A stretch of 64,000 nt of DNA from Bacteroides ilei (GCF_900128495.1 NZ_LT635801.1:3552099-3616098); one strand, 5' to 3'; positions 27,840 through 37,000 are shown, numbered from the stretch's first letter. A program made the numbers and translations. Notes: a model not told the origin generated them from the letters alone.

Positions 27840-28616
27840 TTATTGGTTTAAGAAGGCTGTTAACGGAGAGGATGCGGAAGCTATCAGGTTTTCCGACTGT
27901 ATACCCAATCCGGCTTCGTAGGCACGCCGGCCGGCAATGACAGCCTCTTTGAATGCTGTTGCCATTTCTACAGGGTTACCTGCTACGGCAATGGCTGTAT
28001 TTACCAGGCATGCTGCAGCACCCATTTCCATGGCTTCAGCGGCATGGCTGGGGGCACCGATACCTGCATCTACAACTACCGGAACATTGCTTTGTTCAAT
28101 GATGATACCCAGGAAGTCACGGGTCTGCAGTCCTTTGTTTGTACCTATAGGGGCAGCCAGCGGCATTACTGTGGCTGCTCCGGCTTCTTCCAGGCGCTTG
28201 CACAATGTCGGGTCGGCCTGGCAGTAGGGCAATACCACAAATCCCAGTTTGACCAGTTCTTCCGTCGCTTTCAGCGTTTCGGTCGAATCCGGGAGCAGGT
28301 AGCGCGGATCAGGATGGATTTCCAGTTTCAGCCAGTTGGTACCGAATGCTTCGCGTGCCATCTGGGCTGCAAATACAGCCTCTTCGGCGGTACGTACTCC
28401 TGAAGTGTTAGGCAACAGTTGGATATGGGGGTGAGTGATATGGCGGAGCATGTCATCTTCCTTGTTTTCAAGTTCGATTCGTTTCATGGCTACAGTTACC
28501 ATTTCTGTGCCGGATGCAAGGATGGCATCTTCCATCACTTGGTTTGAGTTGAATTTGCCGGTTCCCAAAAACAGGCGGGAGTTGAATTCTTTGCCGGCTA
28601 TAATCAGTTTTTCCAT
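27840..28616 (-). CDS. thiG: Thiazole synthase ThiG
   Basis: Forms the thiazole phosphate ring from deoxyxylulose 5-phosphate, dehydroglycine and ThiS-thiocarboxylate. A TIM-barrel protein of 258 residues with FLGTGKF, the Schiff-base Lys region (VAMKR), [24 protein letters not shown] and [18 protein letters not shown]. It follows thiE by 68 bases. Confidence 0.95.
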   Translation of the reverse strand: MEKLIIAGKEFNSRLFLGTGKFNSNQVMEDAILASGTEMVTVAMKRIELENKEDDMLRHITHPHIQLLPNTSGVRTAEEAVFAAQMAREAFGTNWLKLEIHPDPRYLLPDSTETLKATEELVKLGFVVLPYCQADPTLCKRLEEAGAATVMPLAAPIGTNKGLQTRDFLGIIIEQSNVPVVVDAGIGAPSHAAEAMEMGAAACLVNTAIAVAGNPVEMATAFKEAVIAGRRAYEAGLGIQSENLIASASSPLTAFLNQ

Positions 28617-28684
28617 TGTTATATAGTTTAAAAAAGTCGTTTCTTCTTTTATTTATTAAGTTGATATGTGATATGTTGATATTG

Positions 28685-29296
28685 TTATAGGGCCATGATG
28701 CGTCTGGTTTCGGCTACGGGATCGTCGGCGCGTAATATGGTCCCACTCAGTGCAATGCCGGTGACTCCGGTATCCATGATAGACGGAATGTCATCATAGG
28801 TGATACCTCCTATGGCGACAATCGGAATCCGGATGCCGTTTTCTTTCATCCGTGAAACGATGGAACGGTATCCCTCCAGTCCCAATATAGGACTCAGGTT
28901 CTTTTTGGTCGTGGTGAAGCGGAAAGGTCCGCATCCGATGTAGTCGGCTCCCGCTTTGTAATGTGCCTCCACATCTTCGAATGTATTGGCTGTCCCTCCT
29001 ATGATGAAGTCTTTTCCCAGTATGTTGCGGGCTTCGGCTATCGGCATGTCTTTTTTTCCCAGATGTACACCGTCGGCATGTATTTTTTTCACCAGCTCTA
29101 CGTGGTCGTCAATGATGAATGTCGCATCGTATTGCCTGCACAGATCCTGTATGTACAGGGCTTCCTTTTCCAGTTCCTCGGCAGTTGCCTCTTTCATCCG
29201 GAGCTGTATCCAGCGGCATCCTCCTTCCAGGGCCATACGGGCCGAATCAGAATAAGAGAACCTGTCGGTAAAATGTGTGATGAATTGCAGTTCCAT
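28685..29296 (-). CDS. thiE: Thiamine-phosphate synthase ThiE
   Basis: Joins the pyrimidine pyrophosphate and thiazole phosphate to thiamine phosphate. A 203-residue TIM barrel with WIQLRMKEA, IIDDHVELVKKIHADGVHLG, GGTANTFED, GADYIGCGPFRFTTTKKN and PIVAIGGI. The start at 29296 (MELQFITHF) was chosen because it lies four bases after the thiS stop and family homology begins there; the longer frame would overlap thiS. Confidence 0.92.
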   Translation of the reverse strand: MELQFITHFTDRFSYSDSARMALEGGCRWIQLRMKEATAEELEKEALYIQDLCRQYDATFIIDDHVELVKKIHADGVHLGKKDMPIAEARNILGKDFIIGGTANTFEDVEAHYKAGADYIGCGPFRFTTTKKNLSPILGLEGYRSIVSRMKENGIRIPIVAIGGITYDDIPSIMDTGVTGIALSGTILRADDPVAETRRIMAL

Positions 29297-29300
29297 GGCC

Positions 29301-29501
29301 TTATCCTCCACAAGCTGCTTTGATGATAACCAGACTGTCATTCGGCTGCAGCTCCTGTTCGGCCCATTGTGCACGCGGAACCATGCGGTTATGCAGGGCG
29401 ATGGCTACCCCTTTTTCCGGGAGCTCCAGCAGTTTGGCCAAATCGGCGATGGTATTTCCGCCCGTAAGTTCTGTCTCTTTGTTGTTTACTAGTACTTTCA
29501 T
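29301..29501 (-). CDS. thiS: Sulfur carrier protein ThiS
   Basis: A 66-residue ubiquitin-fold sulfur carrier. It begins MKVLVNNKETEL and ends with the diagnostic Gly-Gly (AACGG) that ThiF adenylates and that then carries the thiocarboxylate. It is the first gene of the operon. The ATG at 29501 is the only start consistent with the family length and lies about 70 bases after the riboswitch. Confidence 0.93.
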   Translation of the reverse strand: MKVLVNNKETELTGGNTIADLAKLLELPEKGVAIALHNRMVPRAQWAEQELQPNDSLVIIKAACGG

Positions 29502-29573
29502 ATTAGTGTATATTAAAAAGGTGAAGAAAGTAATCCAAAGAGTGCTAGCGGATTCGAGAAGAGTGTCATGCTG

Positions 29574-29652
29574 TAACAATCCCTTCGGCGGTACTAACCG
29601 CATCAGGTTCGTAGGGTATGATCTCAGCCGCTTAATGGGCACCCCTTTGTCT
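29574..29652 (-). promoter_or_regulatory. TPP riboswitch (THI element) of the thiamine operon
   Basis: On the minus strand the conserved aptamer segments occur in order: GGGGTGCC near the start, CTGAGAT (the T-loop type pyrimidine-binding helix), ACCC, GAACCTGAT (THI box), and GCGG...CCGAAGGGA before a P1 closing stem (ACAA / TTGT). It controls thiS-thiE-thiG-thiC-thiH by sensing thiamine pyrophosphate. With no long poly-T hairpin after it, control of translation initiation at thiS is plausible. Confidence 0.93.
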
Positions 29653-29661
29653 TAACGTCTG

Positions 29662-29669
29662 CAAATATA
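29662..29669 (-). promoter_or_regulatory. -7 element of the thiamine operon
   Basis: TATATTTG on the minus strand places the transcript start right at the 5' edge of the riboswitch. Confidence 0.6.
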
Positions 29670-30017
29670 CGGTATTTTTTGAAACCTGAGGGCTGAACAG
29701 TGTTATTTTTCTGAAAGATGAAGCCGACTTTTCTTTATGTTATCTGTGACGGTTGTTTTTACAGCTTTTCCATTTTTGATATATTCTTTGTGTAAATGAT
29801 AGGTATTTGCGTATTATGGTAGCAAAAAGATATTTTAATTGTAGTATTTAAAGCAAATTAATTTGTGTGTGTTTTTGATGATTTCAAAATGATAATATTG
29901 ATATGATGGTATGTTTTAATTTGTTATTATAAGTGCCAATTTTATTTCAGAATGAAATGTCGGTTAAAAAATTCGACAAAAATAATGCTATTATGTGTTT
30001 TGTAAAGCAAAAAGACG
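29670..30017. other. AT-rich intergenic region with no recognised gene
   Basis: About 350 bases between the thiamine promoter and the promoter at 30018. No open frame with coding character, no hairpin terminator and no tRNA were seen. It is AT-rich and probably holds regulatory sequence for the divergent genes. Confidence 0.6.
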
Positions 30018-30025
30018 TACATTTG
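30018..30025 (+). promoter_or_regulatory. -7 element before the outer-membrane barrel gene
   Basis: TACATTTG matches TAnnTTTG and lies 112 bases before the ATG, which leaves a long AT-rich leader. Confidence 0.45.
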
Positions 30026-30137
30026 CATATCGGTAATACAAAAAGTTACAGATAATCATATTTAAGTTTCAAAAGGATTGAAGATTGAAACTCGTAAGGT
30101 AATAAGTAATATAGGTATTAATTAAAATCTAAAGCAA

Positions 30138-30842
30138 ATGAAAACGAAGTATCAGAAAGGAATGTTGTTGTTGGCGGCTGCCATGGCACTTCCGGCAGTT
30201 TCACAAGCTCAGGATGAGGTAGAGGCGAGCGTCGGTGTTGACCTTGTAAGCGGTTACATCTGGCGTGGCCAGGATTTGGGTAATGTAAGTATCCAGCCGT
30301 CGGCTTCTATCGGTTATAAAGGTTTCTCTCTGTCCGGCTGGGGGTCTGTAGGGTTCGAAAAGGAAGATACGAAAGAATTCGATCTTTGCCTCGGTTATTC
30401 TACCGGTGGATTCAGTGTATCGGTTACCGATTATTGGTTTAACAACGGTCCCGGTTACCTTCATTATGGAAGCCATAATACCAGCCATGTGTTTGAAGCA
30501 CAGGTGGGCTATGATTTCGGTCCGTTGGCGGTAAACTGGTATACTAATTTTGCAGGAAATGACGGATTGAATAAAGACGGTGAACGTGCCTATTCTTCCT
30601 ATATATCAGTGGCAGCACCGTTCCGCCTGGGCGGTCTGGACTGGACTGCTGAAATCGGTGCTACACCATGGGCCACTACATTCTATAACGGTGGAGCGAA
30701 CGGTTTTGAAGTATGCGATGTCAGCGTAGGAGCATCGAAAGATATTACGATTACAGATTCTTTCTCACTTCCGCTTTTCGCTAAGGCCACCTGGAATCCG
30801 GCTACCGAGGGTGCTTATTTCGTAGTCGGTCTCAGTTTCTGA
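30138..30842 (+). CDS. Outer-membrane beta-barrel protein linked to nitrogen genes
   Basis: A 234-residue exported protein: signal peptide to about residue 24 (PAVSQAQ), then alternating amphipathic strands with aromatic girdles (VSGYIWRGQDLG, FSLSGWGSVGF, FSVSVTDYWFNN) and a C-terminal Phe, the outer-membrane assembly signal. It resembles small Bacteroidetes barrels with the 'YIWRGQ' start that annotators call TorF-like or putative porins. The substrate is unknown. It stands directly upstream of P-II, AmtB and glutamine synthetase III in one plus-strand run, so a role in uptake of ammonium or a small nitrogen compound through the outer membrane is a reasonable inference. Confidence 0.8.
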   Translation: MKTKYQKGMLLLAAAMALPAVSQAQDEVEASVGVDLVSGYIWRGQDLGNVSIQPSASIGYKGFSLSGWGSVGFEKEDTKEFDLCLGYSTGGFSVSVTDYWFNNGPGYLHYGSHNTSHVFEAQVGYDFGPLAVNWYTNFAGNDGLNKDGERAYSSYISVAAPFRLGGLDWTAEIGATPWATTFYNGGANGFEVCDVSVGASKDITITDSFSLPLFAKATWNPATEGAYFVVGLSF

Positions 30843-30989
30843 AAAAGCTGTTATCATTTATAAATAGAATACAAGATACAACAACTGGAGATGTGGTAGA
30901 TTTTATGAAAATGTTATTGATGGGTTTTTAGTTTAGGTAAAAAGACAGGATAACTTTTTTGGTAAAACAAACAAGATACAAATACAATT

Positions 30990-31346
30990 ATGAAGAAGAT
31001 AGAAGCGATTATTCGTAGAACCAAATTTGAAGACGTAAAGGAGGCCTTGCTGGCTGCCGATATCGAATGGTTCTCATATTATGAAGTTAGAGGGGTAGGA
31101 AAAACCCGTCAGGGACGTATCTATCGTGGGGTAGTGTACGACACGAGTTCAATTGAACGTACACTTGTTTCTATTGTAGTCCGTGACAAGAATGTGGAAA
31201 AGACTATACAGGCTATCTTGAGCGCTGCTCATACCGGTGAGATTGGAGACGGCCGTATTTTCGTGATTCCAGTAGAAGATTCTATCCGGATCCGTACAGG
31301 CGAACGGGGTGATATAGCCTTGTATAATGCAGAGCAGGAAAAATGA
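30990..31346 (+). CDS. glnK: P-II family nitrogen regulator
   Basis: A 118-residue trimeric signalling protein, normally blocking AmtB or controlling glutamine synthetase according to 2-oxoglutarate and ATP/ADP. The beta-1 start MKKIEAIIRRTKFEDVKEAL is typical. The T-loop runs GVGKTRQGRIYRGV with the tyrosine at the classical uridylylation position (RIYRG), but the flanking loop sequence is unlike the enterobacterial one. The C-terminal nucleotide segment EIGDGRIFVIPVEDSIRIRTGERG is kept. Its place directly before amtB points to a GlnK role. Confidence 0.92.
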   Translation: MKKIEAIIRRTKFEDVKEALLAADIEWFSYYEVRGVGKTRQGRIYRGVVYDTSSIERTLVSIVVRDKNVEKTIQAILSAAHTGEIGDGRIFVIPVEDSIRIRTGERGDIALYNAEQEK

Positions 31347-31394
31347 TCTGCACCGTTCGGATGAAACAGGTAATAAAGATGTTGTACTAAAAAG

Positions 31395-32789
31395 ATGATT
31401 TATATGAAAACGATAGATAAGGGTATGCGTACTGCATACCGGAAAGGTATAGTTGCCTTATTGTTGGCATTGCCTTTGACGGCAATGGCTCAGGATACTG
31501 CCGAGGCTGCGGGCAGCACTGATACGGTGGCCGAACTTGCAACAGGTGTGAATACGGTATGGATGCTGCTTGCAGCAATGCTGGTGTTCTTCATGCAGCC
31601 GGGATTTGCATTGGTTGAAGCTGGTTTTACCAGAACGAAAAATACAGCTAATATCCTGATGAAGAATCTGGTGGATTTTATGGTAGGTTCTTTGTTGTTC
31701 TGGTTTATCGGTTTCGGATTTATGTTCGGTGTGGGAGGATTTGTAGGTGCTCCTCATTTCATTGATCTGGATATGATGGACAGCATTATTGACAATGGGT
31801 TACCTATAGAAGGCTTCCTTATTTTCCAGACTGTATTCTGCGCCACTTCCGCTACAATCGTATCGGGTGCAATGGCTGAACGTACCAAGTTCTCCATGTA
31901 TCTGGTATATACCATAGCCATCAGTGTATTGATCTATCCTATTTCAGGACACTGGACTTGGGGTGGAGGCTGGTTGATGAACGGCGATGAAGGTTCATTC
32001 ATGATGAATACTTTCGGATATGCGTTCCATGACTTTGCGGGTTCTACTGTGGTTCACTCTGTAGGTGGCTGGATTGCTTTGGTAGGTGCTGCCATCCTTG
32101 GTCCCCGTTTGGGTAAATACGGTAAGGACGGAAAATCAAGAGCTATTCCGGGACATAATCTGACTATTGCATGTCTGGGTGTGTTCATCCTCTGGTTCGG
32201 ATGGTTCGGATTCAACCCGGGATCTCAGTTGGCTGCTGCTACATCAGGTGACCAGACTGCTATCTCACATGTGTTCCTTACTACTAACTTGTCGGCTTGC
32301 GCCGGAGGTCTTTTCGCTTTGATCGTGAGCTGGATCAAGTACGGCAAACCTTCCTTGTCACTGACATTGAATGGTATTCTGGCCGGTCTGGTCGGTGTAA
32401 CTGCAGGCTGTGATCTTGTATCCCCGCTGGGATCAGTCATTATCGGTGCGGTTTGTGGAACAGTCATGATTTACTCGGTTGAAATTCTGGATCACAAGTT
32501 CCATATCGATGATCCGGTCGGAGCTTCTTCCGTACACGGTGTATGTGGTAGCTTGGGTACTATCATGACCGGTTTGCTTGCTGTAGACGGCGGTACTTTC
32601 TATGGAGGCGGATTTGGCTTCCTCGGTGCACAGATTTTTGGAGCATTGGTTGTAGGAGCATGGGCTGCTGTAATGGGATACATCATCTTCAAGATTCTTG
32701 ATAAAGTTCACGGTCTGCGTGTTCCGGCAAGAGTTGAGGAAGAAGGATTGGATATCTACGAACATGGAGAATCCGCTTACAACAATTAA
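31395..32789 (+). CDS. amtB: Ammonium transporter AmtB
   Basis: A 464-residue ammonium channel with a signal-like first helix (ALPLTAMAQ) and eleven membrane segments. Family motifs include NTVWMLLAAMLVFFMQPGFALVE, DFAGSTVVHSVGGW (pore His), GWFGFNPGS and VHGVCGSLGTIMTG (second pore His). A start at 31404 (ATGAAAACG) is equally possible, three codons downstream. It is 48 bases after the P-II gene and upstream of glutamine synthetase III, forming an ammonium uptake and assimilation set. Confidence 0.95.
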   Translation: MIYMKTIDKGMRTAYRKGIVALLLALPLTAMAQDTAEAAGSTDTVAELATGVNTVWMLLAAMLVFFMQPGFALVEAGFTRTKNTANILMKNLVDFMVGSLLFWFIGFGFMFGVGGFVGAPHFIDLDMMDSIIDNGLPIEGFLIFQTVFCATSATIVSGAMAERTKFSMYLVYTIAISVLIYPISGHWTWGGGWLMNGDEGSFMMNTFGYAFHDFAGSTVVHSVGGWIALVGAAILGPRLGKYGKDGKSRAIPGHNLTIACLGVFILWFGWFGFNPGSQLAAATSGDQTAISHVFLTTNLSACAGGLFALIVSWIKYGKPSLSLTLNGILAGLVGVTAGCDLVSPLGSVIIGAVCGTVMIYSVEILDHKFHIDDPVGASSVHGVCGSLGTIMTGLLAVDGGTFYGGGFGFLGAQIFGALVVGAWAAVMGYIIFKILDKVHGLRVPARVEEEGLDIYEHGESAYNN

Positions 32790-32802
32790 TGATATAGATT
32801 TA

Positions 32803-32832
32803 TCCCGGGCGGGCTTGGCCGCCTTCCCGGGA
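32803..32832 (+). other. Intercistronic hairpin between amtB and glnN
   Basis: A 7-bp perfect stem (TCCCGGG / CCCGGGA) with a GC-rich inner part (GGC / GCC) has no T run behind it, so a processing or message-stabilising role is likelier than termination. Confidence 0.5.
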
Positions 32833-32885
32833 ACTGATAAAGAGAAAAGTCTTTTTTTATTATAACAACTAATTAATGAAGTATT

Positions 32886-35075
32886 ATGTCAAAATTAAGA
32901 TTCAGAGTCGTTGAAAAAGCGTTTCAGTCGAAACCTGTGGAAGTACCCGCTCCAAGCGAACGTCCGAGCGAGTATTTCGGAAAGTATGTGTTCAACCGTG
33001 AGAAGATGTTCAAGTATCTGCCTAGCAAGGTATATGCCCGCTTGGTAGATGCTATGGATAACGGTGCTACCCTTGACCGTGAAATTGCCGATCAGGTAGC
33101 TGAAGGCATGAAGCGTTGGGCCATGGAACTGGGCGCTACACACTATACTCACTGGTTCCAGCCGCTGACTGAAGGCACAGCCGAAAAGCATGATGCCTTT
33201 GTAGAACACGACGGCAAGGGTGGAATGATGGAAGAGTTTTCAGGAAAACTGCTGGTTCAGCAGGAACCGGATGCTTCTTCTTTCCCTAACGGTGGTATCC
33301 GTAACACATTCGAAGCCCGTGGCTACAGTGCATGGGACCCGTCATCTCCTGTATTCGTAGTGGACGATACATTGTGTATCCCGACCGTATTCATTGCCTA
33401 TACAGGTGAATCACTTGACTACAAGGCTCCGTTGCTGAAGGCTTTGCGTGCCGTAAACAAGGCTGCGGTAGATGTATGCCATTATTTCAATACTGACGTT
33501 AAGAAGGTAGTTGCCTACCTGGGATGGGAACAGGAATATTTCCTGGTCGATGAAGGACTTTACGCCGCACGTCCCGACCTGCTGCTTACAGGCCGTACAC
33601 TGATGGGACATGAAGCTTCTAAGAACCAGCAGTTGGAAGACCACTACTTCGGTGCTATTCCTACCCGTGTAGCTGCATTCATGAAGGATCTTGAAATCCA
33701 GGCTCTGGAACTGGGTATTCCGGTCAAGACACGTCACAACGAGGTTGCCCCCAACCAGTTCGAGCTGGCTCCTATCTTCGAAGAATGTAACCTGGCAGTC
33801 GACCATAACATGCTTATCATGTCACTGATGCGTAAGGTTGCACGTAGCCATGGATTCCGCGTACTGCTCCATGAAAAACCGTTCAAGGGTGTAAACGGAT
33901 CAGGTAAGCACAACAACTGGTCATTGGGAACAGATACAGGCATCCTGTTGATGGCTCCGGGAAAGACATCGGAAGAGAACCTGCGCTTCATCACATTCAT
34001 TGTCAATACATTGATGGCGGTATACCGTCATAACGGATTGCTGAAGGCTTCCATCATGAGCGCCACTAACGCTCACCGTCTGGGCGCTAACGAAGCACCT
34101 CCCGCCATCATCTCTTCATTCCTGGGTACTCAGTTGAGTAAGGTACTGGATCACATGGAAGACAGTTCAACCAATGAGCTGATTTCATTGGGAGGCAAGC
34201 ATGGTATGAAGCTGGATATCCCTCAGATTCCGGAACTGCTCATCGACAATACCGACCGTAACCGTACTTCACCGTTCGCCTTCACCGGTAACCGTTTCGA
34301 GTTCCGTGCCGTAGGTTCTGAAGCGAACTGTGCCAGTGCAATGATTGCCCTGAACACAGCCGTAGCCGAACAGCTTACAGAATTCAAGACTGCTGTCGAT
34401 GCATTGATCGAAAAGGGTGAACCTAAGGTTTCAGCTATCATTCAGGTTATCCGTGAATACATCAAGATCTGTAAGCCTATCCGTTTCGACGGCAACGGTT
34501 ACAGCGAAGAATGGAAGGAAGAAGCTAAGCGTCGTGGTCTGGACTGCGAAACAAGCTGTCCGGTTATCTTCGACCAGTATTTGACTCCTGAGTCAATCAA
34601 GATGTTCGAGAGTGCCGGCGTAATGACACGTAAGGAACTGGAAGCCCGTAACGAAGTGAAATGGGAAACCTATACAAAGAAAATCCAGATTGAGGCACGT
34701 GTATTGGGCGACTTGGTTATGAACCATATCGTTCCGGTAGCAATCAGCTATCAGAGCAAGTTGATTGATAACGTGTTCAAGATGAAGTCTATCTTCCCGG
34801 AAGAGGAAGCCGACAAACTTTCTGCCGAAAACAAGGCTATTATCAAGGAAATAGCAGAACGTACTACCTTCATCAAGGAACATGTTGATGCTATGATTGA
34901 AGCCCGTAAGGTTGCCAACAAGATTACCGATGAACGTGAAAAGGCCATTGCATATCACGATACCATCGCTCCTATGCTGGAAGAGATCCGTTACCATATC
35001 GATAAGCTGGAACTGATCGTTGACGACCAGATGTGGACATTGCCTAAATACAGAGAGCTGCTGTTTATAAGATAA
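32886..35075 (+). CDS. glnN: Type III glutamine synthetase
   Basis: ATP-dependent condensation of ammonia and glutamate to glutamine. At 729 residues it is the large GSIII class common in Bacteroides. Signatures are the N-terminal region FGKYVFNREKM, WEQEYFLVDE (metal-binding Glu), RHNEVAPNQFELAPIFE, the catalytic-loop region KPFKGVNGSGKHNNWS, and NRTSPFAFTGNRFEFR. The C-terminal helical extension (VSAIIQVIREYIK and beyond) is specific to GSIII. It ends the P-II/AmtB run and is followed by a terminator. Confidence 0.96.
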   Translation: MSKLRFRVVEKAFQSKPVEVPAPSERPSEYFGKYVFNREKMFKYLPSKVYARLVDAMDNGATLDREIADQVAEGMKRWAMELGATHYTHWFQPLTEGTAEKHDAFVEHDGKGGMMEEFSGKLLVQQEPDASSFPNGGIRNTFEARGYSAWDPSSPVFVVDDTLCIPTVFIAYTGESLDYKAPLLKALRAVNKAAVDVCHYFNTDVKKVVAYLGWEQEYFLVDEGLYAARPDLLLTGRTLMGHEASKNQQLEDHYFGAIPTRVAAFMKDLEIQALELGIPVKTRHNEVAPNQFELAPIFEECNLAVDHNMLIMSLMRKVARSHGFRVLLHEKPFKGVNGSGKHNNWSLGTDTGILLMAPGKTSEENLRFITFIVNTLMAVYRHNGLLKASIMSATNAHRLGANEAPPAIISSFLGTQLSKVLDHMEDSSTNELISLGGKHGMKLDIPQIPELLIDNTDRNRTSPFAFTGNRFEFRAVGSEANCASAMIALNTAVAEQLTEFKTAVDALIEKGEPKVSAIIQVIREYIKICKPIRFDGNGYSEEWKEEAKRRGLDCETSCPVIFDQYLTPESIKMFESAGVMTRKELEARNEVKWETYTKKIQIEARVLGDLVMNHIVPVAISYQSKLIDNVFKMKSIFPEEEADKLSAENKAIIKEIAERTTFIKEHVDAMIEARKVANKITDEREKAIAYHDTIAPMLEEIRYHIDKLELIVDDQMWTLPKYRELLFIR

Positions 35076-35128
35076 AGGATAGATTAGAATTACCTCTAAT
35101 TCTTCTTATTGGTTGTTTGATGAAAGAG

Positions 35129-35165
35129 GCCGGATTCCTGTGAGGGAGTCCGGCTTTGCTTTTTG
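35129..35165 (+). terminator. Terminator after glnN
   Basis: A 10-bp stem (GCCGGATTCC / GGAGTCCGGC, one G-T pair) is followed by a T-rich tail. Confidence 0.75.
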
Positions 35166-35182
35166 TTGGCCGCTATGGATAC

Positions 35183-35216
35183 ATGGCCGTTCATTTTGAA
35201 TGTCCGGCCATCTTTT
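35183..35216 (+). terminator. Second hairpin downstream of glnN
   Basis: ATGGCCG pairs with CGGCCAT across a partly complementary 15-base loop, followed by CTTTTTG. It may back up the first terminator. The gap 35076-35379 (304 bases) otherwise holds only an AT-rich leader with a small 6-bp inverted repeat (AAACCT / AGGTTT) at 35321-35337. Confidence 0.5.
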
Positions 35217-35379
35217 TGTGTATGGATTTCTAGAAAAAAGGGCTGGAGAATTAATCCGGATGTCATTTATTTGTAAAGATGGATTTTTTTTGCGAATATT
35301 GCACCTTATTATGATATATAAAACCTATTTCAGGTTTATTATATGAATTTGTAAACAGATTTCAATAGATGATTTGAGT

Positions 35380-36204
35380 ATGCCCCTGCTGACGTTACAT
35401 GAACTGGAACAGACGTTTCCTGCCTTTAAAGGAAAAGTTGGCCATGCTTTCGCTAGATTTGTGATGAAAGTGCTTGCCATTGATTCTATCAATGATCTAT
35501 ACGACAGGTACAGTTCACTGCAGGGACCTGAGTTTACAGAAGCTCTGTTGAAGGATGTGGGAGTGAGTTATGAGGTGAAAGGTGTTGAAAGGATCGGGCT
35601 GTTGGGCGACAAGCCTTTCATTACAATCAGCAATCATCCGTATGGAGGGATAGACGGAATTGTCCTTATAGACCTGTTCGGACATTATAGAAACGACTAT
35701 AAAGTGATTGTCAATAAGTTTCTGGCCAGGATCGAGGCCATGGACATGAATTTCATCACGGTTACTCCAACAGGAAAAGTCCGTTCTACACCGACACGCG
35801 ACAGTATTCTCGGCATCAAGATGGCTATTGAACATGCCCGTTCGGGAGCTCCGTTAGGTATATTCCCTTCGGGAGCAGTCTCCGATTTGAGTCTGAAAGA
35901 CAGATGTATCAGGGACCGGAAATGGCAGAAGCCGATTATACGCATGATAAAGGAACTTCGTCTCCCTATACTTCCAGTGAAGTTCCTGGATGGGAATTCA
36001 TTGGTATATTATCTTTTGGGGCTGATAGACTGGAGAGTCCGTTTGTTGAAACTTCCTTCCGAACTTCTGAATAAAAGAGGGAAGAGAGTGCGTCTTGTGA
36101 TAGGGGATGTCATAACAGCCGAAGAACAGGACCGTTTTCCGGATTTGGATGAATTCGGAAATTTTTTGCGCCACAATGTCTATCAATTGAAGTGGGAACA
36201 ATGA
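35380..36204 (+). CDS. Lysophospholipid acyltransferase (PlsC / hemolysin-acyltransferase-like)
   Basis: A 274-residue acyltransferase. The catalytic box is ISNHPYGGIDGIVLID, the NHP-x-GG-x-D form with five residues between His and Asp that characterises the OlsA/hemolysin-like branch. The classical PlsC box has four. The second block FPSGAVSD is the substrate-binding motif corresponding to FPEGT. The ATG at 35380 is preferred to an in-frame TTG at 35374. It is followed after 28 bases by a CDP-alcohol phosphotransferase, so the two probably build one lipid class. Candidate products are phosphatidate or amino-acid-containing lipids; the substrate is undetermined. Confidence 0.82.
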   Translation: MPLLTLHELEQTFPAFKGKVGHAFARFVMKVLAIDSINDLYDRYSSLQGPEFTEALLKDVGVSYEVKGVERIGLLGDKPFITISNHPYGGIDGIVLIDLFGHYRNDYKVIVNKFLARIEAMDMNFITVTPTGKVRSTPTRDSILGIKMAIEHARSGAPLGIFPSGAVSDLSLKDRCIRDRKWQKPIIRMIKELRLPILPVKFLDGNSLVYYLLGLIDWRVRLLKLPSELLNKRGKRVRLVIGDVITAEEQDRFPDLDEFGNFLRHNVYQLKWEQ

Positions 36205-36232
36205 GTATATAACTATTAACATAAAAATATAT

Positions 36233-36955
36233 ATGGATATAAAGCATGAAAAATCCGTTAGAATACAGACTTCCGTTTTGAATGGGCTGGAAAAGAAGGT
36301 TCTGGTTTATCTGGCTGGCAAGCAGCCTGGTTGGGTGACTTCCAATTTTCTGACAGCGATAGGGACGATAGGTGCTGTCATTATTGGGGTAGGCTATGTC
36401 CTTGGAGGAGAAAACATTAATTTCTTGTGGATCAGCTCTCTGGGATTTCTGATAAACTGGTACGGTGATTCCCTTGACGGGACTTTGGCGAGAGTCCGTA
36501 ACACCCAGCGTCCTTTATTCGGATATTATATTGACCATACGTTGGATGCCGTGAATGAGCTGATTATGTTCTTGGGGCTCGGATTATCCGGACTGATACA
36601 TTTCGAACTGGCACTTCTTATATTCATTGTCTATCTGATGCTTACGCTGAATGTAAGTATCAATGCACATCTTAAAAAAGAATTCTGCCTGACTTATGCA
36701 GGGATGGGACCTACAGAGTTCAGGATCATAGCTGTCATAATCAATACGATATTGATTTATGCCACTCCTATCAGGGAGTTTGCTATGAATGTCCATATAT
36801 CAGGAAATAACATATCTCTCAGGGCATTGGATCTGGCAGGCATAGTGATTCTTGTCGCTCTTGTCATCATCTATATTTGTACTATTCTGAAGGATATACA
36901 TGATTACTCCTTGAGAGATCCGATGCCAGGCAAAAACAGACAACAATCGAACTGA
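36233..36955 (+). CDS. CDP-alcohol phosphotransferase family protein (second copy)
   Basis: A 240-residue membrane enzyme with about six hydrophobic segments. The active-site motif is D79-x2-D82-G83-x2-A86-R87, nine residues, G97-x3-D101-x3-D105, with the normal D-x3-D end unlike the copy at 7230-8180. It probably makes a phospholipid from a CDP-linked precursor at the inner membrane. The headgroup is undetermined. Its stop codon lies inside the loop of the terminator hairpin. It is paired with the acyltransferase upstream. Confidence 0.85.
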   Translation: MDIKHEKSVRIQTSVLNGLEKKVLVYLAGKQPGWVTSNFLTAIGTIGAVIIGVGYVLGGENINFLWISSLGFLINWYGDSLDGTLARVRNTQRPLFGYYIDHTLDAVNELIMFLGLGLSGLIHFELALLIFIVYLMLTLNVSINAHLKKEFCLTYAGMGPTEFRIIAVIINTILIYATPIREFAMNVHISGNNISLRALDLAGIVILVALVIIYICTILKDIHDYSLRDPMPGKNRQQSN

Positions 36956-36980
36956 TCGGTCCGATTGTTGTCTGTTTTTA
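36932..36980. terminator. Bidirectional terminator between the CDP-alcohol enzyme and thioredoxin genes
   Basis: An 18-bp stem (AAAAACAGACAACAATCG with its complement) around a loop of about a dozen bases. It has T runs on both strands, which serves the convergent genes. Confidence 0.85.
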
Positions 36981-37000
36981 TATTCTCTTTTTCTCCTATG

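Noticed and set aside
29670..30017. A small RNA or short gene in the long gap after the thiamine promoter
   Set aside because: No hairpin terminator, no coding bias and no conserved RNA motif could be seen.
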